Assembly: GCF_008933955.1 (NCBI RefSeq) | Contig: NZ_WBXO01000012.1 | Location: 1-64,000 of the forward strand | DNA: 64,000 nucleotides | Reading direction: 5' to 3' | From: Heliorestis acidaminivorans | GTDB taxonomy: Bacteria; Bacillota; Desulfitobacteriia; Heliobacteriales; Heliobacteriaceae | Shown here: in pieces, positions 30,650-42,505 of the stretch | How the letters are laid out: each line of letters starts with the position of its first letter | Position numbering within the stretch: position 1 is the first letter of the stretch | Program-made: the position numbers and the translations under genes | The notes under the pieces: model-generated | What the model saw: only the letters and a program-made list of their open reading frames with translations | The model's database searches: none | What the model was told of the DNA's origin: nothing

Positions 30650-31403
30650 GCTCATTATACCAAACTTTAATTAAACATAATCCTTGTGGGGGAGCGGTTG
30701 TTCCTGCTAAAGCTCTCTTCTGAGATTGAATAATTCTTTCCAACTGTGATGGTTCAATTTTACCTTTTCCTACATCAATTAAAGTTCCGGCAATAATGCG
30801 CACCATGTTGTAAAGAAAGCCGTTTCCCATAATATCGAGCTGAAAAATTCCCTCTTCTGGTTCTGTTATCTCACAATGCCATATAGTGCGAACAAAGTTT
30901 TTTACAGATGTACCTGCCGCACAAAAAGCTGAAAAGTCATGCGTTCCTACAAAGGCTCTAGCACCTGCAAACATCGCATCTCGATTCAGTTTTGGATAAA
31001 TTTGATAAGTGTAATAACGATGAAAGGGAGAGGGAATGGTGTTGTTATATATGCTGTAGCGATAATGCTTTCCTAAAGCATGAAATCGTGAATGAAAGTT
31101 ATCGTGCACTGTCACGGCATTGATAACAGCAATATCTTTAGGCAATAAAGAATTCATGGCCAGATGGAATTTCTCATCTGGTATTCTTGATGAAGTTGCA
31201 AAATCAATTACTTGTCCCCGTGCGTGAACACCTGCATCGGTTCGACCTGCACAGGTAATTGTAACTTCTTCGTTAGTTAAAGTTTTGATAGCAAGCTGTA
31301 ATTGATCTTGGATCGTTGGTAAAGCAGGATTATCCTGCGTTTGAAAACCATGGTAATAAGTGCCGTCATAGGCTACTATAAAGCGCACTCTACGATTATT
31401 CAT
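30624..31403 (-). CDS. truA: tRNA pseudouridine(38-40) synthase TruA
   Basis: This enzyme of about 259 residues isomerises uridines 38-40 in tRNA anticodon arms. It has FIVAYDGTYYHGFQ, the catalytic aspartate motif CAGRTDAGVHARGQV, and the C-terminal GNGFLYNMVRIIAGTL. I chose the second ATG (GGAG nine bases upstream) because the first has no ribosome binding site. It follows rplQ directly; the ecfA1-ecfA2-ecfT transporter genes often found between them are absent. Confidence 0.95.
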   Translation of the reverse strand: MNNRRVRFIVAYDGTYYHGFQTQDNPALPTIQDQLQLAIKTLTNEEVTITCAGRTDAGVHARGQVIDFATSSRIPDEKFHLAMNSLLPKDIAVINAVTVHDNFHSRFHALGKHYRYSIYNNTIPSPFHRYYTYQIYPKLNRDAMFAGARAFVGTHDFSAFCAAGTSVKNFVRTIWHCEITEPEEGIFQLDIMGNGFLYNMVRIIAGTLIDVGKGKIEPSQLERIIQSQKRALAGTTAPPQGLCLIKVWYNELDFPFTLS

Positions 31404-31495
31404 GTATGATATCTCCATAGGAGGGTCAGGATAAACGAAACAAGATGCTATACAATTCTAAGTTAATTTGATTCTTCCCTAGGGAAAAGGAAAGC

Positions 31496-31527
31496 CAGGA
31501 AACTAACCCTAATTAGGGTTGCTCCTG
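31496..31527 (-). terminator. Hairpin terminator after rplQ
   Basis: A palindrome AACCCTAATTAGGGTT is nested in an outer CAGGA/TCCTG stem. On the minus strand a T-rich stretch (CTTTCCTTTTCCC) follows. It lies about 30 bp after the rplQ stop and probably ends the alpha operon. Confidence 0.6.
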
Positions 31528-31558
31528 ACCTGACGTTTTCTTATGGTCCTTTGGTTAA

Positions 31559-31897
31559 CTACACCAATTCAACAATACACATGGGAGCAGAATCTCCTCG
31601 ACGATACCCTGCTTTCATCAGGCGGGTATATCCACCTTGACGAGTTGCATACTTTGGAGCAGTTTCGTTGAAAAGCTGTGTAACGACTGACTCTTCTTGC
31701 AAGTAGGAAAGAGCTTGACGTCTAGCATGGAGGTCTCCACGCTTCCCAAGTGTGATCATTTTCTCGGCAATACGGCGCAATTCTTTTGCTTTAGGTTCTG
31801 TCGTTGTTACTTTGCCGTGCTTAAGAAGAGAAGTTACGATATTGCGCAGCATGGCACGACGATGACCTGTATGACGTGAAAATTTACGATATGCCAT
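31559..31897 (-). CDS. rplQ: Ribosomal protein L17 (bL17)
   Basis: This 112-residue protein begins [17 protein letters not shown] and has the typical [15 protein letters not shown]-like segment. AAGGAGG seven bases upstream fixes the ATG at 31897; the longer frame would overlap rpoA. It is the last gene of the alpha operon. Confidence 0.98.
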   Translation of the reverse strand: MAYRKFSRHTGHRRAMLRNIVTSLLKHGKVTTTEPKAKELRRIAEKMITLGKRGDLHARRQALSYLQEESVVTQLFNETAPKYATRQGGYTRLMKAGYRRGDSAPMCIVELV

Positions 31898-31929
31898 TCT
31901 ATTCCCTCCTTTGCGGCAGGGTACCATTA

Positions 31930-32886
31930 TCAATCATCAGATTTACGTAGTGAAAGACCTAAGCTAGTAAGCTTTATGTCCACTTCTTCTAGAGACTTAC
32001 GTCCCAGATTGCGTACTTTAATCATGTCTTCTTCTGTCTTCATTGTTAAGTCTCTAACAGTATTTATGCCTGCTCGTTTCAGACAGTTAAAAGAACGTAC
32101 AGAAAGATCTAATTCTTCGATAGTCATATCTAGAATCTTATCCTGCGGGCGTTCTTCTTTTTCCACCATGATGTTGCCTGTGCTTTCATCATCGGGATTC
32201 TCTGTAAGACCTACAAAGAGTTTCAGGTGTTCAATCATGATTTTAGCAGATAAACTGGTCGCTTCTTCGGGACTAAGACTGCCATTGGTCCACACTTCTA
32301 AGATCAACCTGTCGTAGTCAGTAATCTGTCCAACCCGAGTATCTTCCACACGGAAATTTACTTTTCTCACAGGAGCAAAGTTAGCATCCACAGGAATAAC
32401 ACCAATAACATGTTCCGACTTTTTATGTTTTACGGCCGAAACATAGCCTCTACCTTTTTCCACTGTAATCTCCATGTACAGGCGTGCGCCTTTGGATAAA
32501 GTGGCTATGGGTAGCTCTGGGTTAAGAATTTCTACTTCTGAGTTGATCTGGATATCGCTTGCTCTTACTACACCTTCTTCTTCCTTTTCGATGCGAAGAA
32601 CTTGTAATTCATCGGTAAACATCTTCAGGGAAAGAAGTTTTAAGTTGAGAATGATATCCGTTGTGTCCTCTACAACTCCGGGGATAGTGGAGAACTCATG
32701 GAGAACCCCATCGATCTTTACCGAAGTAACGGCAGCCCCGGGTAAAGAGGACAGAAGAATTCGCCGCAGCGAATTGCCCAGGGTTACGCCGTATCCACGC
32801 TCCAGGGGCTCCACAACAAATTTCCCATATGTGGCATCCTCGCTGCTAGCGACACATTCGATCTTCGGCTTTTCGATTTCCAGCAT
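31930..32886 (-). CDS. rpoA: RNA polymerase alpha subunit
   Basis: This 318-residue subunit has the N-terminal assembly domain ([20 protein letters not shown]). After a linker near residue 235, the C-terminal domain carries the UP-element and activator-binding helices ([28 protein letters not shown]). It sits between rpsD and rplQ as in other Firmicutes. Confidence 0.99.
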   Translation of the reverse strand: MLEIEKPKIECVASSEDATYGKFVVEPLERGYGVTLGNSLRRILLSSLPGAAVTSVKIDGVLHEFSTIPGVVEDTTDIILNLKLLSLKMFTDELQVLRIEKEEEGVVRASDIQINSEVEILNPELPIATLSKGARLYMEITVEKGRGYVSAVKHKKSEHVIGVIPVDANFAPVRKVNFRVEDTRVGQITDYDRLILEVWTNGSLSPEEATSLSAKIMIEHLKLFVGLTENPDDESTGNIMVEKEERPQDKILDMTIEELDLSVRSFNCLKRAGINTVRDLTMKTEEDMIKVRNLGRKSLEEVDIKLTSLGLSLRKSDD

Positions 32887-32938
32887 GTACTGCTGAACCC
32901 TCCCTTGGCAATAGTCGGATGAACCTCGAGTTTACCCT

Positions 32939-33565
32939 TTACCGGGAGTACAATTCAACGATGAGATGCTCTTGTACATTGGTGTCAATGTCTTCCCGGT
33001 TAGGCAAAGCAAGGACCCGTCCGGATAAGGTGTTGACATCTAGTTCTAACCAAGCTGGAGCAGTTTTTTGTCCAAGCGCAGCCAGAATCTCTTGAAAAAT
33101 TGGGCTGTCTTTGCTTTTTTCTTTCAGTTGAATAACATCACCTACACGAAGTTGAATCGAGGCGATGTTAGCTTTTTTACCGTTTAAGGTGAAATGGTTA
33201 TGAAGCACCAACTGGCGCGCCTCGTTACGAGAACGAGCAAAACCAAGACGATAAACGATATTATCAAAGCGACGCTCTAAAAGGCGTAACAGATTGTCAC
33301 CTGTAATACCTTTTTGACGTTCTGCCTTGTCAAAGTAGTTACTAAAAGGACGCTCTAGTATACCGTAGATACGACGAAGCTTTTGTTTTTCACGAAGCTG
33401 TACGCCATACTCAGATACCTTCTTACGACCTTGACCATGTTGTCCAGGTGCGTAAGTACGACGATCTACTGCGCACTTGCCAGTATAACAACGCTCACCT
33501 TTTAGGTAAAGCTTCGTCCCTTCACGTCTACAGAGTCGACATACTGGGCCGTTATAACGAGCCAT
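32939..33565 (-). CDS. rpsD: Ribosomal protein S4 (uS4), zinc-binding type
   Basis: This 208-residue protein initiates 30S assembly by binding the 16S 5' domain. The N-terminal cysteines C9, C12, C26 and C31 form the zinc site of the C+ form. An S4 RNA-binding domain begins near residue 98 ([13 protein letters not shown]). It ends LIVELYSR, as in the family. Confidence 0.99.
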   Translation of the reverse strand: MARYNGPVCRLCRREGTKLYLKGERCYTGKCAVDRRTYAPGQHGQGRKKVSEYGVQLREKQKLRRIYGILERPFSNYFDKAERQKGITGDNLLRLLERRFDNIVYRLGFARSRNEARQLVLHNHFTLNGKKANIASIQLRVGDVIQLKEKSKDSPIFQEILAALGQKTAPAWLELDVNTLSGRVLALPNREDIDTNVQEHLIVELYSR

Positions 33566-33595
33566 TCAGTGGATGCACCTCCTGCTATATGAGAA

Positions 33596-33985
33596 TTAAA
33601 CGCGACGGCGCTTTGGTGGCCGACATCCGTTATGAGGAATTGGTGTAACATCTTTAATCATGTTTACTTCAAGTCCTGCAGCTTGTAAAGAACGGATGGC
33701 CGCTTCACGTCCAGCACCAGGCCCTTTTACTAAGCATTCTACTTCTCTCAAACCATGTTCCATTGCTTCTTTGGCTGCTCTTTCTGCGGCCATTTGAGCG
33801 GCAAAGGGGGTTGATTTACGAGAGCCTTTAAAGCCAAGAACGCCAGCAGATGCCCATGATAGAGTGTTCCCTGTAAGGTCTGTAATCGTAACAATTGTGT
33901 TGTTAAAAGTAGAACGAATGTGTGCTATGCCACGATCAACCTGTTTACGTTCTTTACGTTTAGTGCGTGTTACACGACGTGCCAT
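33596..33985 (-). CDS. rpsK: Ribosomal protein S11 (uS11)
   Basis: This 129-residue platform protein has the conserved [18 protein letters not shown] and the C-terminal [23 protein letters not shown]-type ribosome binding site precedes the ATG. It lies between rpsM and rpsD. Confidence 0.99.
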   Translation of the reverse strand: MARRVTRTKRKERKQVDRGIAHIRSTFNNTIVTITDLTGNTLSWASAGVLGFKGSRKSTPFAAQMAAERAAKEAMEHGLREVECLVKGPGAGREAAIRSLQAAGLEVNMIKDVTPIPHNGCRPPKRRRV

Positions 33986-34003
33986 TGCTCAATATCCCCC
34001 CCT

Positions 34004-34375
34004 TTACTTCTTCTTCTTGCCAGCTACTGTACGAGCTGGGCCTTTGCGTGTACGTGCGTTTGTCTTAGTCCGTTGTCCACGAACTGGAAGACCACGACGA
34101 TGGCGTAAGCCACGGTAACATCCGATCTCCATCAGTCGTTTAATATTGAGTGACACTACCCGTCGGAGATCACCTTCAACGGTAAGGTTTTTGTCAATAT
34201 ACTCTCTGATACGGGCCACTTCGTCATCGGTAAGTTCTCTTGTTCTAGTGTCAGGGTTTACTTCTGCACCTTTGAGAATCTCGATGGCGGTTTGGCGCCC
34301 GATCCCAAAAATATAAGTCAATGCGATCTCAATCCGCTTATCACGGGGTAGGTCGACACCGGCGATACGTGCCAT
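34004..34375 (-). CDS. rpsM: Ribosomal protein S13 (uS13)
   Basis: This 123-residue head protein contacts the P-site tRNA and the L5 bridge. It begins [20 protein letters not shown] and contains the [19 protein letters not shown] motif with a lysine-rich tail. It follows rpmJ. Confidence 0.99.
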   Translation of the reverse strand: MARIAGVDLPRDKRIEIALTYIFGIGRQTAIEILKGAEVNPDTRTRELTDDEVARIREYIDKNLTVEGDLRRVVSLNIKRLMEIGCYRGLRHRRGLPVRGQRTKTNARTRKGPARTVAGKKKK

Positions 34376-34399
34376 ATAGGGAAATGCACCTCCCGCTTA

Positions 34400-34767
<368 letters not shown>

Positions 34768-34790
34768 AAGGAATTCCAGCCTCCTTAAAT

Positions 34791-35081
34791 TTACGATCCA
34801 AGCTCTAGATTCACCAACATCTGTTGGACTGCACTGGCAGCCTGGGCGTTTGTAGGAGTTTTGCCCTTTTGGAGCATTTCACCAATATCTTTAGCCACAG
34901 AATCGATAACCTCTATATGCTTAAGCTTTTTCTTTTTTGGCTTCTCTACTTTCCTGTAGAGCCCGTCTGTAATTAACAAGTGCTTCTGATCAAGAGCTTT
35001 AAGCACCAAGAAGTATCGATTCACATCTCTTCCTGATATAGATCGTACTAATTGACCTGGTACAACCTCAGACGTCTCCAT
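34791..35081 (-). CDS. KOW-type RNA-binding protein (L14e-like)
   Basis: This 96-residue protein begins with a KOW-like beta segment ([22 protein letters not shown]) and a basic stretch [10 protein letters not shown], then a helical tail. Similar small proteins between map and infA are common in Clostridia and are annotated as KOW or L14e-like RNA-binding proteins. A ribosome-associated role is inferred from position only. Confidence 0.8.
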   Translation of the reverse strand: METSEVVPGQLVRSISGRDVNRYFLVLKALDQKHLLITDGLYRKVEKPKKKKLKHIEVIDSVAKDIGEMLQKGKTPTNAQAASAVQQMLVNLELGS

Positions 35082-35087
35082 AGAGCT

Positions 35088-35843
35088 CTAACCTCCACTG
35101 GAGAGGGTGAGTATTTCCGGCCCCTTTTCCGTAATGGCGATGGTGTGCTCAAAATGGGCTGACGGTTTTAAGTCTTTTGTAACAACCGTCCACTGGTCTT
35201 CCTTGGTTTCTACCTCCCAGGTTCCGGCGTTTACCATGGGTTCGATAGCCAGGGTCATCCCTTCTTGAAGTCGGGGACCACGGCCAGCAGGTCCAAAATT
35301 AGGAACTTGTGGTTCCTCGTGCATTTTTTTGCCGATGCCATGACCAACAAATTGACGCACGACTGAGAAATTATTTTTCTCTACGTATTCCTGAATCGAA
35401 TTCGATATGTCGTAGAGCCTATTTCCAACTCTGCTTTTCTCGATACCTATATGGAGTGAATCGCGAGTTACATCTATTAATCGTTGTAACTCTTCATCAA
35501 TCTCACCGACTGGTAAGGTAACTGCTGCATCTCCATGGTAATCATTTACAACTGCGCCGACATCAATACTGATAATATCCCCATTTTGGAGTCGACGTAT
35601 ACCAGGAATTCCGTGGACGACTTGCTCATTGATGGAAGCACATATAGTTGCAGGAAAACCTTGATACCCTTTGAAAGCTGGCTTAGCACCTCGGGATCTA
35701 ATGTAGTCTTCTGCGATTTTATCCAGTTCAGCTGTGCTAACTCCTGGTGCTACAGCCTTTTCCATCTCCCGATGAGTATCGGCCACGATCCGCCCTGCAT
35801 CTCTCATATAGTTGAGCTCACGAGCGGTTTTTAGAATGATCAT
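35088..35843 (-). CDS. map: Methionine aminopeptidase type I
   Basis: This 251-residue metalloenzyme removes the N-terminal Met from nascent proteins. Metal ligands are recognisable in [19 protein letters not shown] (two Asp), [12 protein letters not shown] (His) and [10 protein letters not shown] (Glu), with a final Glu near [16 protein letters not shown]. The ATG directly abuts the adk stop codon. Confidence 0.97.
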   Translation of the reverse strand: MIILKTARELNYMRDAGRIVADTHREMEKAVAPGVSTAELDKIAEDYIRSRGAKPAFKGYQGFPATICASINEQVVHGIPGIRRLQNGDIISIDVGAVVNDYHGDAAVTLPVGEIDEELQRLIDVTRDSLHIGIEKSRVGNRLYDISNSIQEYVEKNNFSVVRQFVGHGIGKKMHEEPQVPNFGPAGRGPRLQEGMTLAIEPMVNAGTWEVETKEDQWTVVTKDLKPSAHFEHTIAITEKGPEILTLSSGG

Positions 35844-36593
<750 letters not shown>

Positions 36594-36610
36594 TTATCGT
36601 TTTTCTAGAC

Positions 36611-37879
36611 TTATTTCATAAAGCCCTGATAGTGGCGCATGAGCAGGTTGGATTCAATCTGTTTCATAGTGTCGAGAGCCACACCAACGACAATTAGTAG
36701 AGCCGTGCCTCCGAAATAAATATTACTAATTCCAGTTGCCATGATGACAAATACAGGCATTAGTGATATTACAGCCAAGAACATACCACCGACAAGAGTG
36801 ATTCGTGACATTACTTTTGTAATATAATCAGCCGTCGGCTTCCCAGGTCTCAATCCGGGAATAAAACCACCGTACTTCTTCATGTTATCAGCTACATCAA
36901 CTGGGTTGAAGGTTATGGCCGTGTAGAAATAGGTGAAAAAGATAATCAGGAATATATAGAAAAGGCTGTGAAGGAACGAGCCAAAGTTAAAGTAGTTGGC
37001 AAACCATGCTCCTAAGAATGTATCAGGGAAGAATGCAGCGATTGTTGTAGGAAATGCGAGAATAGATGATGCAAAGATTACTGGAATAACACCTGCTTGG
37101 TTTACCTTCAGAGGAATATGGGTGCTTTGCCCGCCATAGACACGACGTCCTACTACACGCTTAGCGTAGTTTACAGGAATACGTCTTTGGCCTTCATTAA
37201 TATATACGATCCCGGCAATTGCGATGGCAGCTATGATGATGAAGAAAGTCGCACCGAGGATGTTTGCTGTACCGACCTGAATATATTCATATAATGTGAC
37301 CAGACCGGAAGGTAAGGCAGAAACAATACCTGCAAAGATAATCAATGAGATACCGTTGCCTATTCCTTTTTCAGTAATCCTTTCGCCGATCCACATTAAG
37401 AAAGCCGTTCCTGCTGTTAAGGTTACTGCAATTAAGAGATAGTTCCAGATAGTGGGGTTAATAACGGCTCCTTTGAGACCATAGGACAAGCCTATAGCTT
37501 GAATAAAAGCCAGCACAATGGTGAAGTAACGGGTGTATTCGGTGATTTTCTTCCGACCTTCTGCGCCTTCTTTAGCCAGTTGTTCCAATCTGGGAATGAC
37601 AACTGTTAGAAGTTGCATAATAATCGAGGCATTAATGTAAGGTGTAATACTCATGGCAAAGACAGAAAAGTTTCTAAAAGAACCTCCTGATATGACATCA
37701 AAAAAGCCAAAAAGTGCACCTGTTGCTAGCAGATCCTCGATTACCTGTCGGTTGATGCCGGGAACAGGAATGTGGGCGCCTATTCGGAAAACTAGAAACA
37801 TCATCAGTGTGAATAAAATCTTATGACGCAATTCCGTTGCTTTCCAGGCGTTCTGCAGGGTGCCCACCACAGTGGACAT
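36611..37879 (-). CDS. secY: Protein translocase subunit SecY
   Basis: This 422-residue integral membrane channel of the Sec translocon has ten predicted TM helices. It contains the N-terminal FRIGAHIPVPGIN segment, the TM2 region SPYINASI-like (ITPYINASIIMQLL) and the loop GLRPGKPTADYI. It starts 2 bp after rplO, and secE is at 63016. Confidence 0.98.
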   Translation of the reverse strand: MSTVVGTLQNAWKATELRHKILFTLMMFLVFRIGAHIPVPGINRQVIEDLLATGALFGFFDVISGGSFRNFSVFAMSITPYINASIIMQLLTVVIPRLEQLAKEGAEGRKKITEYTRYFTIVLAFIQAIGLSYGLKGAVINPTIWNYLLIAVTLTAGTAFLMWIGERITEKGIGNGISLIIFAGIVSALPSGLVTLYEYIQVGTANILGATFFIIIAAIAIAGIVYINEGQRRIPVNYAKRVVGRRVYGGQSTHIPLKVNQAGVIPVIFASSILAFPTTIAAFFPDTFLGAWFANYFNFGSFLHSLFYIFLIIFFTYFYTAITFNPVDVADNMKKYGGFIPGLRPGKPTADYITKVMSRITLVGGMFLAVISLMPVFVIMATGISNIYFGGTALLIVVGVALDTMKQIESNLLMRHYQGFMK

Positions 37880-37881
37880 GC

Positions 37882-38325
37882 TTACATCACCTCTACTTGG
37901 CCGCCGGCTGCTTTAACTTTCTCTGCTGCAGCTTCGCTTACACCATGCAATTTAATCGTTAAAGCTTTGTCAATTTCACCATTAGCCAAAAGTTTAACCC
38001 CATCATTAATCTTCTTAATGACTCTTTCTTTGATCAGCAGTTCTGGGGTTACAACAGTACCTGCTTCAAAGCGAGCCAAATCTTTTACATTGATAATTGT
38101 AAAGATTTTTTTAAAGGGGGCGTTGCTGAACCCACGTTTGGGAAGCCGTCTTTGAAGTGGTTGCTGACCACCCTCAAAGCCTGGACGAACGCCACCGCCG
38201 GAGCGTGCTTTTTGCCCTTTATGGCCTCTGCCAGATGTTTTCCCAAGACCGGAACCAATGCCTTGTCCTTTACGGGTAGGCTTTTGGCGCGATCCAGGAG
38301 CTGGCTTCAGGTCATGGATTTGCAT
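37882..38325 (-). CDS. rplO: Ribosomal protein L15 (uL15)
   Basis: This 147-residue protein has the glycine/arginine-rich N-terminal extension ([20 protein letters not shown]) that threads the 50S core. The C-terminal domain follows ([13 protein letters not shown]). AAGGAGG precedes the ATG. Confidence 0.99.
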   Translation of the reverse strand: MQIHDLKPAPGSRQKPTRKGQGIGSGLGKTSGRGHKGQKARSGGGVRPGFEGGQQPLQRRLPKRGFSNAPFKKIFTIINVKDLARFEAGTVVTPELLIKERVIKKINDGVKLLANGEIDKALTIKLHGVSEAAAEKVKAAGGQVEVM

Positions 38326-38343
38326 ATTGACACCTCCTTCTTA

Positions 38344-38532
38344 TTAGGCTTCCAACTCTTCCACGGCTACAAGGTGAGAAACGGTTTTTACCATGCCGCG
38401 AATTGCTGGGGTATCATCATGTATAACTGTTTGATTCAGTTTTTTTAATCCCAGGGTGGCCACTGTGAGTTTCTGGTTTTTGGGATACCCAATGGCACTC
38501 TTCACCCAGGTGATCTTTAGCTTGCTGGCCAT
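38344..38532 (-). CDS. rpmD: Ribosomal protein L30 (uL30)
   Basis: This 62-residue protein contains the [20 protein letters not shown] segment and ends [10 protein letters not shown]. It lies between rpsE and rplO, as is standard. Confidence 0.98.
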   Translation of the reverse strand: MASKLKITWVKSAIGYPKNQKLTVATLGLKKLNQTVIHDDTPAIRGMVKTVSHLVAVEELEA

Positions 38533-38544
38533 AGGATAATCCTC

Positions 38545-39045
38545 CTAACCAATAATCTCTTCTAGCCTTTTACCACGGAGCTTCGCAACTTCTTCAGCGC
38601 GCTTGAGACTCTTTAGCCCTTCCATGGTAGCTCTTACCATGTTGTTGGCGTTGTTGGAGCCTAAAGACTTCGTTAAGATGTCGGAAATTCCAGCTAACTC
38701 TAATACTGCACGGACAGGTCCGCCAGCAATAACTCCAGTACCTTTTGCAGCTGGCTTAAGTAATACTTTACCAGCACCAAATCGGCCTAGAACCTGGTGA
38801 GGGATCGATGTTCCGACCATGGGAACATTGATAAGGTTCTTTTTCGCATCTTCAACGCCTTTGCGAATGGCTTCTGGTACTTCGCCAGCTTTCCCTAGAC
38901 CAAAGCCTACATGGCCCTTTCCGTCACCTACTACCACCAGGGCACTGAAGGAGAAACGGCGTCCACCTTTGACAACTTTGGCGACACGGTTGATATAGAC
39001 AACCTTTTCTGTTAACTCCAGACCACTCGCGTCTATTCTTGCCAC
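38545..39045 (-). CDS. rpsE: Ribosomal protein S5 (uS5)
   Basis: This 166-residue protein begins at the GTG with AAGGAGG seven bases upstream ([20 protein letters not shown]). The longer frame to 39165 overlaps rplR and is not real. It has the S5 N-terminal motif [19 protein letters not shown] and the C-terminal domain, and contributes to decoding accuracy. Confidence 0.98.
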   Translation of the reverse strand: MARIDASGLELTEKVVYINRVAKVVKGGRRFSFSALVVVGDGKGHVGFGLGKAGEVPEAIRKGVEDAKKNLINVPMVGTSIPHQVLGRFGAGKVLLKPAAKGTGVIAGGPVRAVLELAGISDILTKSLGSNNANNMVRATMEGLKSLKRAEEVAKLRGKRLEEIIG

Positions 39046-39070
39046 TTTTTTCCCTCCTTTATGCGGTAGC

Positions 39071-39439
39071 TTAAAATTGAAGCCCCGCTTCCCGGGCAGC
39101 TGATGCCAAGGCAGCAACGCGTCCATGATAAATGTATCCGCCTCTATCAAAAACGACTTTGTCAATACCTTTATCTAACGCTTTTTTGGCGATAAGAGCA
39201 CCAACTTTTTTAGCGCCTTCGATATTTCCACCGGAGACGTTTTCTCCCTTTAACTCGGCATCAAGACTCGAGGCTGCCACGATGGTCTCACCTGTTTCAT
39301 CATTGATGACCTGAGCGTAAATATGATTAAGGCTACGGAAAACAGAGAGACGCGGACGCTCTACTACACCTGCTACGTTTTTGCGAACACGTAGATGTTT
39401 TCTTTTCCGTACTTTGTTGCGGACCTCTTTCTTGATCAT
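39071..39439 (-). CDS. rplR: Ribosomal protein L18 (uL18)
   Basis: This 122-residue 5S rRNA-binding protein has a basic N-terminus ([11 protein letters not shown]) and the conserved [20 protein letters not shown] and [15 protein letters not shown] segments. It lies between rplF and rpsE. Confidence 0.99.
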   Translation of the reverse strand: MIKKEVRNKVRKRKHLRVRKNVAGVVERPRLSVFRSLNHIYAQVINDETGETIVAASSLDAELKGENVSGGNIEGAKKVGALIAKKALDKGIDKVVFDRGGYIYHGRVAALASAAREAGLQF

Positions 39440-39471
39440 TGCGGGTTCACTCCCTTCAACCTCGGTCAGGA

Positions 39472-40023
39472 CTACTTCTTACCTTTCTTACCGCCTGTCT
39501 TACCAACTTTACGACGAACAACTTCGCCTTCGTATTTGATCCCTTTACCTTTGTATGGCTCAGGCTCACGAACCTTACGAATGTTGGCTGCCAGTGCACC
39601 AACTTTTTCTTTGTCAATGCCTTTGACAGTAATCTTTGTTGGTGCTGGAACTTCAATCTCTAAGCCTTCTTCTGGCTCAATCTCAACTGGGTGGCTGTAT
39701 CCCACGGTAAGAACAAGTTTTTTGCCCTGTTTTGTAGCCCTATAACCGACCCCTACGAGCTCCAGGTTTTTGCTGAAGCCATTGGTCACGCCATCAACCA
39801 TGTTGGCGATCAGGGTGCGGCTTAGGCCGTGGAGGCTTCGATGGAGCTTTTCGTCACTAGGACGGGAAATATTGATCACATTGTCTTCAATGTTGACAAT
39901 GATATCGCTGTGCATCTCCCGGCTCAACCGGCCTTTGGGGCCTTTGACCGTGACCACATTCCCGTCAACGGTTACTTCCACCCCGGCTGGTATTGCCACG
40001 GGCTTCTTGCCGATCCGTGACAT
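39472..40023 (-). CDS. rplF: Ribosomal protein L6 (uL6)
   Basis: This 183-residue two-domain protein lies near the GTPase centre. It begins [20 protein letters not shown] and ends with the basic KTGGKKGKK tail after the [15 protein letters not shown] motif. The ATG at 40023 has GGAGG seven bases upstream and is preferred over the GTG at 40029. Confidence 0.98.
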   Translation of the reverse strand: MSRIGKKPVAIPAGVEVTVDGNVVTVKGPKGRLSREMHSDIIVNIEDNVINISRPSDEKLHRSLHGLSRTLIANMVDGVTNGFSKNLELVGVGYRATKQGKKLVLTVGYSHPVEIEPEEGLEIEVPAPTKITVKGIDKEKVGALAANIRKVREPEPYKGKGIKYEGEVVRRKVGKTGGKKGKK

Positions 40024-40066
40024 GGTCACACCTCCTGCTTTTCAGTTTCACAAAAATGCCCCAGTA

Positions 40067-40465
40067 TTACCAAATGTAGCAAAGTACTTCTCCACCAAGG
40101 CCTGCTTGACGCGCAGACTTGTCTGTCATAATACCTTGTGATGTAGAGATAACAGCTACACCTAGACCACTTAATACTTTGGGGATCTCATCTTTTTTAG
40201 CATAAACACGAAGACCTGGTTTGGAGATACGCTTGATTCCCGTGATAACCTTTTCACGGTTAGGACCAAATTTCAAGTAGATACGAATCAAGCCTTGTTT
40301 ATTGTCTTCGATATATTCTACATCCTTAATGAAGCCTTCACTTTTGAAAATCTCAGCAATTCCACGTTTTACTTTGGAAGCTGGAATTTCTACTTTATCG
40401 TGAAAGGCCATGTTGGCATTTCGGATACGAGTCAGAAAATCCGCGATTGGATCGGTCATGACCAT
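40067..40465 (-). CDS. rpsH: Ribosomal protein S8 (uS8)
   Basis: This 132-residue protein begins [17 protein letters not shown] and ends with GGEVLCYIW. The [18 protein letters not shown] segment binds 16S rRNA helix 21. In many bacteria S8 is the translational repressor of the spc operon; no specific target is evident here. Confidence 0.99.
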   Translation of the reverse strand: MVMTDPIADFLTRIRNANMAFHDKVEIPASKVKRGIAEIFKSEGFIKDVEYIEDNKQGLIRIYLKFGPNREKVITGIKRISKPGLRVYAKKDEIPKVLSGLGVAVISTSQGIMTDKSARQAGLGGEVLCYIW

Positions 40466-40492
40466 CCTGGGTTCTACCCCCTTCCCTGTATC

Positions 40493-40678
40493 TTACCAAC
40501 TAGCTTTTGTTACGCCAGGGATTTCCCCTTTGTAAGCCAGTTCGCGGAAGCAGATCCGGCACATCCCAAATTTACGCATATAAGCGTGTGGGCGTCCGCA
40601 AATTTTGCATCGGTTATATTGACGGACCACAAATTTAGGAGTCCTTTGTTGTTTTACTTTCATGGACGTTTTGGCCAC
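40493..40678 (-). CDS. rpsN: Ribosomal protein S14, zinc-binding type (uS14)
   Basis: This 61-residue short form has the zinc site C24, C27, C40, C43 ([26 protein letters not shown]). It starts at GTG with TGGAGG upstream. It is the zinc-containing paralogue (often called rpsZ or type Z), which sits between rplE and rpsH. Confidence 0.98.
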   Translation of the reverse strand: MAKTSMKVKQQRTPKFVVRQYNRCKICGRPHAYMRKFGMCRICFRELAYKGEIPGVTKASW

Positions 40679-40698
40679 GTGGTTCCCTCCATTATCGA

Positions 40699-41241
40699 TT
40701 ATTCGGAGCGGAATGGCATACCCATGAGCTTCAGCAGTTCGCGGGCTTCTTCGTCAGTTTTCGCTGTTGTTACGAAGGTAATATCCATCCCGCGCAGGCG
40801 GTCGATCTTATCGTAATCGATCTCCGGAAAAATCAATTGCTCTTTCAGGCCTAAGGTATAGTTGCCTCGACCATCGAAAGACTTAGGACTCACACCGCGA
40901 AAATCACGTACGCGGGGGAGTGCTAAATTGACTAGCTTATCAGTAAAGTCATACATACGCTCTCCGCGTAGAGTTACTTTACAACCAATTTTCATTCCTT
41001 CACGAAGCTTAAAACCTGCGATAGACTTTTTCGCTGTTGTTACAACTGGCTTTTGGCCTGTAATTAAGGTCAGATCACCAACTGCAGCGTCTAGTGCTTT
41101 CGGGTTCTGTACAGCTTCGCCCAGTCCCATGTTAACAATAACCTTCTCCAGCTTAGGGATTTCCATTACGCTATTGTAGCCAAACTTTTGCATCATTGCT
41201 GGAGCAACTTCACTAAGGTATTTTTCTTTTAATCGGGCCAA
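40699..41241 (-). CDS. rplE: Ribosomal protein L5 (uL5)
   Basis: This 180-residue 5S rRNA-binding protein contacts P-site tRNA and S13. It has [20 protein letters not shown] and the [20 protein letters not shown] segment. The start is an unusual TTG, with GGAGG nine bases upstream (MARLKEKYL). Confidence 0.98.
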   Translation of the reverse strand: MARLKEKYLSEVAPAMMQKFGYNSVMEIPKLEKVIVNMGLGEAVQNPKALDAAVGDLTLITGQKPVVTTAKKSIAGFKLREGMKIGCKVTLRGERMYDFTDKLVNLALPRVRDFRGVSPKSFDGRGNYTLGLKEQLIFPEIDYDKIDRLRGMDITFVTTAKTDEEARELLKLMGMPFRSE

Positions 41242-41265
41242 TCTGCTGACCTCCTCTCTCGAGGG

Positions 41266-41595
41266 TTACTTATCAAATACTTCTCCGCATTTGCGGCAGA
41301 TACGTACTTTATTGCCATCGTCTTTAATCTTTTTACCGATTCGAACGGGCCTTGCACATTTTGAGCAATAAATCATCACGTTCGATGCATCGATAGGTGA
41401 TTCTTTTTCCATAATCCCACCCTGGGGCATGGCCTTTGTGGGCTTGGTGTGACGCTTGACAATGTTCACCTTTTCTACAACCACTCTGTTCTTATCACGA
41501 ATGACTTCGATGACTTTACCTTTGGTACCAGCATCTTTGCCAGTGACAACTTGAACAGTATCACCTTTTTTGACGTGAACTTTCGGGTTGGCCAT
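41266..41595 (-). CDS. rplX: Ribosomal protein L24 (uL24) with C-terminal zinc ribbon
   Basis: This 109-residue assembly initiator has an N-terminal KOW domain (VKKGDTVQVVTGKDAGTKG). Its C-terminus has a CxxC pair at C77/C80 and another at C100/C103, likely a zinc ribbon. The ATG at 41595 is set by GGAGG eleven bases upstream. Confidence 0.98.
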   Translation of the reverse strand: MANPKVHVKKGDTVQVVTGKDAGTKGKVIEVIRDKNRVVVEKVNIVKRHTKPTKAMPQGGIMEKESPIDASNVMIYCSKCARPVRIGKKIKDDGNKVRICRKCGEVFDK

Positions 41596-41614
41596 AGGTG
41601 CTTTCACCTCCACC

Positions 41615-41983
41615 CTACAGTACTTCTGGGGCTAAAGATACGATTTTCATGAAATCGCGATCTCTAAGCTCTCGAGCTACGGGCCCGAAAATACGAGTGC
41701 CCCGTGGGTTTTTTTGTTCATTAATGATAACTGCAGCGTTTTCACTAAAGCGAATGTAGGATCCATCTTTGCGCTTGATTGATTTGCGAGTGCGCACGAC
41801 AACGGCTTTAACTACATCGCCTTTTTTAACAACGCCGCCAGGAGCCGCTTCTTTGACAGAGGCTACGATGATGTCGCCTACTGAAGCGTATCTCCGAAAA
41901 GATCCACCCAACACACGGATGCATAATAGCTCTTTTGCACCTGTGTTGTCACCGACTTTAAGTCGTGATTCTTGTTGGATCAC
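41615..41983 (-). CDS. rplN: Ribosomal protein L14 (uL14)
   Basis: This 122-residue protein forms a bridge to the 30S subunit. It begins [20 protein letters not shown] and ends [12 protein letters not shown]. It starts at GTG, with AGGAGG eight bases upstream. Confidence 0.99.
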   Translation of the reverse strand: MIQQESRLKVGDNTGAKELLCIRVLGGSFRRYASVGDIIVASVKEAAPGGVVKKGDVVKAVVVRTRKSIKRKDGSYIRFSENAAVIINEQKNPRGTRIFGPVARELRDRDFMKIVSLAPEVL

Positions 41984-42010
41984 GGGATATACCTCCTATC
42001 CTGGGGGAAA

Positions 42011-42274
42011 TTAGACGATGACGGCCTTCTCAACGACTTCAACTACACGCCAACGTTTTTCTTTAGACATGGGACGAGTCTCCATGATTAAGACAACATC
42101 GCCGATGTTACAGCTGTTGTTTTCGTCGTGAGCTTTGAACTTTTTACTTCTAAGTACAGTCTTTCTGTAAAGTGGATGTTGCACCCGATCTTCTACAGCA
42201 ACAACGACCGTTTTATCCATTTTATTACTGACTACTTTGCCAGTAATTGTCTTGCGTTCAGCTCTTTCTGACAC
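42011..42274 (-). CDS. rpsQ: Ribosomal protein S17 (uS17)
   Basis: This protein of about 87 residues has an OB-fold and binds the 16S 5' domain ([19 protein letters not shown]). I chose the GTG at 42274, which has AAGGAGGT seven bases upstream; the ATG at 42295 lies before that site. Confidence 0.97.
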   Translation of the reverse strand: MSERAERKTITGKVVSNKMDKTVVVAVEDRVQHPLYRKTVLRSKKFKAHDENNSCNIGDVVLIMETRPMSKEKRWRVVEVVEKAVIV

Positions 42275-42301
42275 TTCATATACCTCCTTACCCACCCGGA
42301 C

Positions 42302-42505
42302 TTAAGCCTTTTTGGCTTCCAGTTCTCGTTGACGGAGGACAGTCTGAGTCCGGGCAATGTTGGTACGCACTTCCCGGATCCGCATTGGGTTCTCCAACTG
42401 TTGGGTAGCTAGTTGAAAGCGGAGGCGGAAGAGTTCGTCTTTGAAATCATTGAGCTTTTTACGCAATTCATCAGTACTCAAATCACGTAAGTGCTTAGCT
42501 TTCAT
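42302..42505 (-). CDS. rpmC: Ribosomal protein L29 (uL29)
   Basis: This 67-residue helical protein at the exit tunnel begins [20 protein letters not shown]. Its start overlaps the end of rplP by 11 bp, implying translational coupling. GGTGG lies upstream of the chosen ATG. Confidence 0.97.
   Translation of the reverse strand: MKAKHLRDLSTDELRKKLNDFKDELFRLRFQLATQQLENPMRIREVRTNIARTQTVLRQRELEAKKA

Noticed and set aside
30319-30723. Plus-strand 134-codon frame opposite rplM and truA
   Set aside because: It crosses two well-supported genes and the rplM leader on the other strand, and its composition is that of an antisense shadow.
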